Assembly: GCA_004794785.1 (NCBI GenBank)
Contig: SJOL01007009.1
Location: forward strand, 62,001-126,000
Origin: Opisthorchis felineus
Lineage: Eukaryota; Platyhelminthes; Trematoda; Opisthorchiida; Opisthorchiidae
Length of the DNA stretch: 64,000 nucleotides
Direction: 5' to 3'
Shown here: positions 55,990-64,000 of the stretch, piece by piece
Numbering within the stretch: the first letter of the stretch is position 1
Layout: every line of letters begins with the position of its first letter
Made by a program: the position numbers and the translations under genes
Notes under the pieces: model-generated
The model's database searches: none
What the model was told of the DNA's origin: nothing
Seen by the model: only the letters and a program-made list of their open reading frames with translations

Positions 55990-57000
55990 TAACTGGGCAA
56001 CTTTTCGCTTTTGACACAAAAGCCTCATCAGGCCAAGTGAGCAAGCTGGCCAGGTTTTAAGGCAGAGGGAGAACCAGTCAGAAAGCCTCTCCACATTAGC
56101 ACTCTAGATCAGTGTTGAATGTTAGTTAAAGGGTCTTGTCGGTTAGTGTGGTTGCCTAAATGTTATGGTTGATGGGTTGGGGGAATTTCAAATTATTTTT
56201 GATCGAGTTTGGTTCCATAATCTTCCGGTTCAGGGTGCTTCAATTGATGATTCACCTCGGGTGCCACTTGTAGATTTCATTGGTCTATGTGAGTTTGCAA
56301 GTGCTTCGACAATTTAGTAGAGCGGAGGTGGGAGGGTGGGTGAGATTGAGTGCAATTCAAATTTCATCTACTTCTGTTGATGACTCCTCTTTCTGATAAT
56401 CGCACGCCACATGTCAGCTTGACTGATATAAAACCGTTCTTCATACGCTCACTAGTTCTACGCCTTCTATTCTATTAACACTGAGATGCTTGGCGATTTC
56501 CACCACGTAGGCCATCAATCTCTGTGGCGTGAACCGTAGACCCCAGCTCAAAACCTCTATTTTGTGTCTCGTGTCCAACGCATGTTCCACCGTTGCTAAG
56601 TTCTTCAGTGACGCTCGATATTTATCTGCGTTTCTTGGTGCCTGTCTATTTTCCTCCTGTGTTCTCTGATTCTGTTGTGAAGTTCCGTGGCCGTCTGTCC
56701 TATATAGACCTTCCTTCAGTCCTTACATTTAATTTTGTAGACACAATCCCTGGTTCTGTTTACCGAGAAGTGATCCTTCAACTGCACCAGTGCAGAGCGC
56801 AGAGTTTCCCTTTTGGAACGCTAATCTCATGTTAGTCGTGTTTAGAATCCTTCGAATGACTTCTGATGTCCCTGGTTTATATGAGATAACAGCAGGTCCA
56901 ATTCATTCCCTGTTGTGAATCGCCACCAACATCCTCCGCAACTGACGCCTAATCAAGCTAGTGAATATCCACTACCCCAAAGTTTGTTCTCAATTCAATT
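55990..57000 (-). mobile_element. Penelope-like element 3' half: RT thumb, GIY-YIG endonuclease, hammerhead-like motif
   Basis: Minus strand, in order: YKPGTSEVIRRIL and MRLAFQKGNSAL (56890-56800) match the RT C-terminal motif (Y-x-x-G-x-S-E-x-I-x-R-I-L). VYKIKCKD, a TGA, then RKVYIGQTATELHNRIREHRRKI (56760-56650) is a well-preserved GIY-YIG core, with the conserved Cys codon turned into a stop. About 600 nt further down lies a hammerhead-like fold (56040-55992). Penelope-like elements of animals are known to carry GIY-YIG domains and, in many lineages, hammerhead ribozymes, so the arrangement fits. Numerous stops after the endonuclease core show decay. The main RT domain upstream was not found. 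Confidence 0.75.
55992..56040 (-). ncRNA. Hammerhead-ribozyme-like motif of a Penelope-like element
   Basis: On the minus strand, CTGATGA (56031-56025) is followed by a stem II with seven perfect pairs (GCTTTTG / CAAAAGC, three-base loop), then GAAA (56006-56003), AGTT and GCC. Stem I forms between CACTTGGC and GCCCAGTT with one mismatch. Stem III would be only the A15.1-U16.1 pair with a two-base loop, as in minimal type I hammerheads reported from Penelope-like elements. One base next to the core lacks its stem II partner (G after CTGATGA with no matching C before GAAA), suggesting a single-base loss. Self-cleavage is therefore uncertain. Confidence 0.62.
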
Positions 57001-58849
57001 TGGGCCGCTGTCCGACCGAAGTCTTCTGTGCAAAGGATCCTTACAAGGCTAAATATTGATGAGGCAATACTAGCAAATATCGACTTACATCTGCAAGATG
57101 TTCAGACCATTTTTTTGGTGTTCGTCTAAAATCAGTGTCAAGATTCAATTTGGCAATCAAAGTGACAGCAAAAACTGCAGGAGTAAACGGAGATGTACGT
57201 CTTACATCGGATGTAAAATGTTTGGAGTTTCTCTGCTAAACCTGACATACAGCTTTTGGTCTTTGTGTCTCAGGACTTCCACAATAGTTTGTAACTTTCC
57301 GTTTAGTCCAATTTATCATAATGCACGCAGCCTAATGCAGTCTTTGTTATAGACAGATTGCAATTTACGAAGTTGTAGAGTGACCATAGAACATTTTGCG
57401 AGATTACAATTCTCTGCACAAAGACTTGGACGCGCAACATGAATGTTCTTGGAGAGTTTTGAACCTGAAAAAGCTTCTTCGGGTAAGAAGTTGTTTAAGA
57501 ACAAACGCGAGGCAATCTTCCACAAAAAACTGCTAACCCAAAACAACTTATCTTACACTCAAAACAAAGGGTACGTAGTTCTGAAAAGCTGTTTCACGCA
57601 TGCCCACTGCACAAGGGAATTACACCAGATGTACCAAGATTTTAGACTCACCTAAACCTCCTTTGGTCAGATTCCGAGAACAGGAACTTACTCCCTATGG
57701 ATATTTGTGGAGAACAAATTTGGAACTTCAGCAAACCTATCTTTGTCCGCTGACACCCTCCGCTATCAGAAGATGGAGTGGTGTGATGAGTTCAAACGGG
57801 TATCCGGGCCAAACTAGGTACATCAAACCCAGTAAGGCGTAAAAGACCAAACAGAGTATTTTCTTAATGCGTCATCGATGCCAGAGTCCCCTCTTAATAT
57901 TCAATTCAATTGGACTCTGTATGTATTTCCATGAAATTTTCTAAATGACTTCTGTAGAAGAACCTAATCCGTGGATTGGAATTGGTAGTTCTTTGGTTCA
58001 GAATAAAGAATCGAACTAATGATAACATCACAAATGTTTCAAAAAACATCGGCAGGGCCTTTGGTAAGAAACACAATAAGCTTGGATATGATTATGGACA
58101 TCCTCAATAGCGGTGTATCAATGGCATGGAAGCTCACAAAACCAGCAATTAATAGAGCGAAGCAATACAGGACGCGTCTGGTTGCCTTTGGTTTGTTGCA
58201 GTTTGTCCAAGAGAAAAGAGTGAAAAAGGTATTTTGCTTGATGTCGATTAGTTTCAGTTTCTTTCCGGTTAGGAGAGAAGAGACGATTTAGAAACTCCCC
58301 GTTCTCTATAGGTAATACGAGAACATCGACAGCATTTTCGGAGATTTCGCCAGGTTCGAAGTGAAAGGTTCAACTCTTAATCTAGAAGCCAAAGGAGGAC
58401 CTTCACACTCCAGAAGATTTCAACTTTCCTGCGGTTGCCTGGCAGCTCAACTGCAGTTCAAAAGTTTTAAGGTAAACATTTGGAAGCAGCATCATTTGGC
58501 AACGTCCTCTAACAAGCCAACTAATTAACAAAACTGCACCTAGGAGTAGTACCAAATGTTCCCAATTTATTTTTTGCGAACACGGAGGTCACTTTTGTTA
58601 TCCAATCCACTTGGATCGTACGAGTGAGAAGTTCATTTTAAGGGACACCCCAAGTTTATCAACATAGACTCGTGAAGGAATATCTGGATTGCGGATCTGG
58701 ATGGACATAAACAACTAGAGACTGTGCTTCACGGATTCACGGATTGATACACCTGATCGAGGCTTTTGCCCAAGTTTCCCGGGTCGGTTTTGTTCTTGTC
58801 GTTCAGCGGCTGTCGTTCACCTGAAAGGCTCAAGCGAAAAAGAGCGTAG
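57001..58849. other. No recognised gene
   Basis: Between two minus-strand retroelements. 58740-58849 may be 3' UTR of the CR1-like element. A plus-strand open stretch at 58019-58291 is not recognised. Confidence 0.4.
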
Positions 58850-61560
58850 CGCTGCTCTTTAAGTTCTCAGCGCGGGGCAGTATGTTTGCCAGCACGAGGA
58901 CTCGCATAGAAAAGTGTCTAACAGTGCTTTGAACTGGATTCCAGAAGGAGCGTGGACAACCGTCGGAGGAATGTTATTCCACGCATCAACTACCCGAAAT
59001 GAGAATAAATTTCGCCTAATAAAAGTGTTCGCTCTGAGCTTGAAAATCTTCCTACCAAGTCCCCGCCATGTCAGCTGGACCAACGGTGAAAAACCTGTTG
59101 GCCAAACCTTGTTTAAACAGGGCATAAGTTGGTGTTAGGTCTCCGCGGATCGACAATACTCCAGGGAAAAGAGGTCAAGCACCGCGAGGTGCGTTTCATA
59201 ATCAACGGATTAAAGGCCGGCAACCACTTTCGTAGCAGGTCGTTGGACACGCTCTATGAGGGTTGCGTCCTTCTTGCGTCTTGAACAGAAAACTTGGTTG
59301 GCGTATTCAAGAAGCGGTCTGACGTAGGCCCCGTAGAGTATTTGGAAGTCCACGCGAGTAATACGAAGGAAGGTTCGCCAAATCATCCGTAGAACGGCGA
59401 ATGCCTTTTGAGCCGATTTTAAATAATGCAGTGAGGACGACATGTTTGAAGAGAGCCAGATACCCAAATCCTTTTTGGTATCTATCCTCGTAATGTCTTC
59501 AGGTCCATTCTGACCATGCCCCACGAAGGCGTTCGCTGGGTCTACTCCGAATGACATATGGACGCACTTTTCTTCATTCGGGATTAGGTGCCAGTCCAAC
59601 GACCACTGCGTCTACATCCATTTGGAAGACGCTGGCGTTGGAACTCCTGGATTTCAATTCGTCCGCAAAAAGTAGACATGGACTTGAGAGAACATCTGGA
59701 ATGTCGTTGACATAGATTAGAAACACAAGTGGTCTCAAAACGGAGCCTTGAGGAACTCCAGTGGAGACCACTGCCGAAGAAGAGTAGGTCGAGCCTACTT
59801 TCAATCGGAATGTTCTATCTGATAGGAACGTCTTAATCCGGCGTAGGATTTCTCCTCGAATCCCATAAGACTCGAGTTTGTGGAGCAGCGGAACGTGTGG
59901 GACTCGATCGAATGCTTTTGAGAAGTCGAACAATATGGAATCCGATATGAGTACCTCGTCCTTAGCTTGGTCTAATCTGTCCATAAACCCGAGCATGTTT
60001 GTCAGGCAAGAACGGTTCGGGAGAATCCGTGTTGAACTGGGGATATCAAGTTGTTGATAGTAGTTTGATTTATGATGGCTCGCTTCAAAATGTGTTCCAT
60101 CACCTTGCACGGTACGCTAGTAAGGCTAGTAGGCCTGTAGCTGCCTGGTGATAGTCGGTCACCAGTTTTGTAGATTGGCGTGACAATCGCTTCCTTCCAA
60201 GCAGAGGGAAGGTGGCCTTCGTCAAGCGACTGATGAAACACTAGGTAGAAGTGATTTGCCAGTGTAAACGCCGTTTCCTTCAGGATCACTGGATGAACCT
60301 CGTCTGGCTCCAATGCGTAGAACGGGTCTGTTCTTTGCAGACCAAGTTGATTGAGGCCGCTCGTAGTTACGCCTTGACAAGTTTGGGTGTGACGAAGTCA
60401 CCGGGGCAGAATACAGTCCTTCGTAATGTTCTCTGTAGACTTCAGACACCACTACTGGGCCACTCCTGGGTTCCCCGTTCCTGTCCACCAAGGAGAACGT
60501 GGTTGGCTTATTTCTGCGGCGACGTCTCATGTACTTAAACAACACATTTTAGGTTTTCCGGGCAAGGTCTAGTACGGTGGCTAGTTTTTGTGTGTTCCAT
60601 TGGAGGATTTCTGATTTACAGCGGTTCCGCATTTCACGAAACGTCAGCCCATTTTTTGTGTCGCCTGTAGTCAACTTTTTGAAAAATATTTGAGACCAGA
60701 AGCCGCCGAATCCTTTTAGGTAGCTTGCGGCTTATCCGACTGTGTGCTTTTTTTTGGGACAAACATCGGCCTCGTGAACTTTCTGGACAATGGTCCTGTA
60801 TAATTCTTCCACTGAAGCTGGTCCCAGTTTAACTTGATCAAGAAAGGTGCGCATTCTTAAGAAGTCTGCATGGCAGAAGTTTCGAGATTCGGGATTTCTG
60901 GCCCAGTAGCAGATGAAATCAAAGACCAGCACACATATGTCATTATATCCCAGTGAGGCGTTGATTAACTCCTGATCTACGAAGTGTTTTTCGTTGGTGA
61001 TGTCCAAATCCAGGAGGGGTGCTCATTGAGCTGCGCGGTATCTGGTGGGCGCGACCATATTTTGAGTCCAAGCTTTCTGTTGAACGTTTATGGTCAACGC
61101 TACTGCAACGTATCCACTAGACCCGACGCGTTGGAGCTCCATGCAGGAGGCCTTGGTGGCGGTAAAATCAACTACCAGCAAGAGATGTGTGAAGTGGTAG
61201 CTAGTGGAGAGTTGTTTAAGGGTTTGTATGAGTAATTGGTCATCTTCCGTAGGACTCGTGGGGCAGCTGTAGACTACGCCAAGAAGAAAAGAATAGGTCC
61301 CGCGCAGCGTGATTTGGATCCACATTGCAACGCAAAAAAGGCGCAGGAGTGGTATTGGAAAGGACAGTCGGGATGAGCAGGGTCGCATATGAATATGAAG
61401 TAACCCCACCAGCCCTCCTGCGTTTTGAGTCAGCTCGAAAAATCGGGTAGCCTTCTATCGAGATCTCCGCGTCAGATACATCTGGTATGAGCCAGGTTTC
61501 TGTAAGTGCGCTTGCATATAAAAAATACTTCAGTTTGATATTGTATTGCGCAACGAAAAA
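58850..61560 (-). mobile_element. CR1-like non-LTR retrotransposon, endonuclease plus reverse transcriptase, inactivated
   Basis: On the minus strand the EN domain begins near 61540: LTETWLIPDVSDAEI, GYPIFRAD, RRAGGV. It continues through GVVYSCPTSPTEDDQLL and VVDFTATKAS (61260-61190), where the GDFN box has become VDFT. The RT follows: PDEVHPVILKE, LPSAWKEAIVTPIYK, GDRLSPGSYRPTSLTSVPCK (60300-60120), FDFSKAFDRVPH (about 59930), STGVPQGSVLRPLVFLIYVND (59770-59700) and LFADE (about 59670) where FADD is expected. The C-terminus has KKDLGIWLS, then RANTFIRRNLFSFRVVDAWN near 59000. Frames shift several times. Length (~2.7 kb) and order are as in the CR1 clade, which includes SR1 of schistosomes. 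Confidence 0.82.
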
Positions 61561-61799
61561 AACTGTGAAAACCGCTAGAGATACTCATATCCTAGTAAGA
61601 GAGGCATCAGGGAAACCTGGCTGCCCAGTGGGCACGCCTTGGTGATTGCGCAACTTATAAAAGACAAAAGGATGTAGGGTGGATTAAAGGCTGCCACAGA
61701 TGCGGGCGACAATGATCACCACAGAGTTTTCAGTACTCGTTGTTTGGAGGCTAAAAGGCTAAAGTTACGGTGATACGAATGAGATCTGGTTTCGCGAAA

Positions 61800-61937
61800 T
61801 ACACTCATTTGGACACCAATTTGTTTTCCACAGAGGGAATAAGTTAAACTACAGCTGAACTTCTTATGTAACTAAATATTCTGCACCAGGTGGTTTCATT
61901 TTTTACTTGGTACGATACGTAAGTATCGCAGTAAGTT
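61800..61937 (-). repeat. Dispersed ~320-bp repeat, left module, inverted
   Basis: ACACTCATTTGGACACCAATTTG ... CTGAACTTCTTATGTAACT ... GGTACGATACGTAAGTATCGCAGTA. It matches the inverted left module plus hairpin of the 30.2 kb copy. Confidence 0.65.
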
Positions 61938-62614
61938 AACTATCGGTACATCGCCATTGGCGGTCCTGTAACTTTCAGGCTCGGGCAAGGCAGAACGTCA
62001 ACGCATAATTTTATGATGATAAAGGGCCGTCTTTGGCCATTGTATTAAGCTGTCATACACAGTTAAGGCCTCTCAATCAGCGGTGCTCATAAATACGGAC
62101 CTAGCGGTTACGATAAGCAAACCAACTTAAGCGATAACACTCACGGTTTGACGATGCTGAGATTTCGTTCGCTATTTTCACTGGCGACCTCCTGTTCCTT
62201 CTAAATAAATCAAACTCACTTACATCGTGGAAGATTTATCATCAGAGTAGTTGCAAGGAACGTGCAAATTTTTTGAGAACACTGAACTTTATTCTGGATA
62301 TTCTCACACATGAGAGTGGAGACAATTCGCAGAGCTGGGTAGTGGCGTCCGTACTGCACAGTGTTCCAACTTATCTTCAAATATTTTACTTGATACAAGA
62401 CGAGCTTCGCAAATAGCAGTGTTTTGCCAAGATTTTGTGGACGAAGTCAACTAATGTGTTACACCAGGCAACGAGGGCGGATCCAAACGTTATTGGTGTA
62501 TGCCTCTGAGTGAAATTTGCATTGAAAATTATATAAAACCATCTCTCATTCAAAAAACACGCAGTCGGAATATTCCAACTACCTGTAAAACTTTCCACTC
62601 AGAGCACCCCATTG
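61938..62614. other. No recognised gene
   Basis: Spacer before the Ty3/Gypsy remnant. No RT core motif was recognised, so the element appears to start in the middle of pol. Confidence 0.45.
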
Positions 62615-64000
62615 TTTCGGAGAAATCAATTTCGTTTTAGTTCAAGTCGTCGGCCGCCGGTCAGACCCGGAGAACATCGATGACATTAAATACCTGCCAT
62701 CCCCCACTCCTTAAGTCCTTTCTCGGTCTAGTTAGTCACTGAAGCTCACCTCAGCTTGTCTTCATCAACTCCGAGGCCCCCCTGAACCGGCTACTCACCA
62801 AGGCCCACAAATGGACATGATCAGAAGCAGAAGTGACTTTAACTCCTCAGAATCCATGCTGAGATCCGGTTTACCCCTCATTCACTAAGATCCACCACTG
62901 GAACTTTTGTGGCCCCAGATGCTCTTAAATATAGCACCGAAACTGTGATTTCACATGTTTTCCCTGACCACAGGTAAAAGTCATTGCACATGAAACCAGT
63001 TCTGCAATCACAGCCAAGTCTAATTACATTCATATAGAAGGGGAACCTTTGGCGATCTTGTTTGCCCTCACACCGGTTTATAAAATGATCTACGGTTTTC
63101 AGTTCACACTGCTAACCAATGGCTTCGTAGCGCCTTAGCCTCGAACGTTGGGATTCCAGTGGGCAATTTTGCTTGTGAGATAAGACTACAAGAATGAGCC
63201 TCGAGAAAGCCGAAGCATCACCTTTTCTCGTTGATTTGAGTAGGTTGCAACAAGATGATACCGTGCTCAAAACAATCAACTTGGAGTTGGTACTTAACCG
63301 CTTGGTTTTGGAAGAAGTTCTCACCATCTCGGTGGGCACTGACATGGTCATCCCGGCTACCGAACAAGACAGTGTACTGCTGTGACGTGGCGGTCATCGG
63401 CCACATACCTGCCCACAGGATGGAGTGAGACTTTTCCTCTACCAGCGTGACGCATTGTCACTAGCTGACGGAGGCCCTTTATTTTCAGAACACGTTGTTA
63501 TTCCAAAAGAGCCACAGCCAGCTGTTCTGAATCAGTCTCTCAAAGGGCACAGAAAGAAGGCCCTTGCGAGGAATCGCGTCTACCTGCCTATGATAGTCTT
63601 CGAGGAGGAGCAAGTCCTCAAATTGTGCTTCCACTGTGGTGAGAGGACGAAGCCACCCTACCTACGGCGGCGGTAGAGGCCGACCGACCTTAGTCTGGTG
63701 ACATAACGGCAGTACACGTCCAGTTGGCGCTCAGAACTTTGTGGTTGTGGTCAGTGCCCAAAGCAAAGCACCATGATTTTTTCTAGCGGACAGCCCCACA
63801 ACTGCCGCTACAATCGTGGAACTCCAACATCCGTTTAGTAGCTTTTGAACTCCACAGCCATTTCACACCATCGGTACGCGCGTATTTTGTAGGGAGTATA
63901 GTGTAACCCACACCCACTCACCTCTTTTCAAGCGGCCAGGCGTGTCCTTCATATGTCATAATGTAAGGGATGACATAAAAGATGCGGCGAAGGTTTATGT
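62615..64000 (+). mobile_element. Ty3/Gypsy-type LTR retrotransposon pol remnant, continues past the right edge
   Basis: Plus strand, several frames: GRRSDPENIDDIKYLPSPT then LKSFLGLVSH and a NSEAPLNRLLTKAHKW block (62655-62815) are the RT connection region. ITAKSNYIHIEGEPLAILFAL and MIYGFQFTLLTN (63011-63120) are RNase H, with Asn in place of the Asp of the LLTDHKPL motif. QWAILL follows near 63155. QRDALSL, VVIPKEPQ, a KGH...RNRVYLP block and FHCGERTKPP (63440-63650) are the integrase HHCC domain. NFVVVVSAQSKAP and PTTAATIVELQ (63735-63820) are the integrase core. Stops and shifts are numerous. No LTR or gag was seen. Confidence 0.8.

Noticed and set aside
58745..58790. CCTGATCGAGGCTTTTGCCC resembling the hammerhead at 56.0 kb
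   Set aside because: The conserved core is broken, no GAAA follows, and it lies at the end of a CR1-like element where no ribozyme is expected.
1..64000. CRISPR arrays, bacterial operons, riboswitches, phage or plasmid features
   Set aside because: Intron-exon structure and animal-type retroelements exclude a prokaryotic reading; no spaced direct-repeat array was seen.

Overview
The window is eukaryotic: sparse coding sequence, long introns with GT/AG borders, microsatellites and dense decayed retroelements. The mix of elements (RTE-like, CR1-like, Penelope-like and Ty3/Gypsy), together with their protein signatures, suggests a flatworm, most likely a digenean trematode of the liver-fluke type. 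That assignment rests on recognising the element families by eye, not on a search.

The one gene I can defend is a prominin (CD133) family membrane protein on the minus strand, from about 24.1 kb down to 6.2 kb. Six exons (23636-24094, 17967-18251, 15249-15527, 14319-14492, 8614-8872, 6158-6656) join with matching codon phases. They give roughly 650 residues with transmembrane segments TM1 to TM4, the complete first large extracellular loop and the start of the second. The signal-peptide exon(s) and the exons for the rest of loop 2, TM5 and the tail were not found; they are unrecognised here or outside the window.

The introns and the 24-64 kb flank are repeat territory. Minus-strand elements: an almost complete but dead RTE-like element inside the first prominin intron (about 19.2-22.2 kb), a CR1-like element (about 58.9-61.6 kb), and a Penelope-like 3' half with a hammerhead-ribozyme-like motif (about 56.0-57.0 kb). 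Plus-strand elements: RTE-like fragments (4.1-5.3, 34.0-34.3, 40.8-41.2 kb), Penelope fragments (10.6-11.3, 12.2-12.7, 38.0-39.0, 46.2 kb) and a Ty3/Gypsy pol remnant running off the right edge (62.6-64.0 kb). All carry stops, frameshifts or lost catalytic residues.

Two further repeat classes stand out: an unnamed ~320-bp family with about a dozen full, partial or inverted copies between 17 and 62 kb, and one tRNA-like SINE remnant at 46.8 kb. A few isolated open stretches with plausible splice sites (25.6, 40.1, 45.7, 47.7, 53 kb) might be exons of unidentified genes; I assign them no function.
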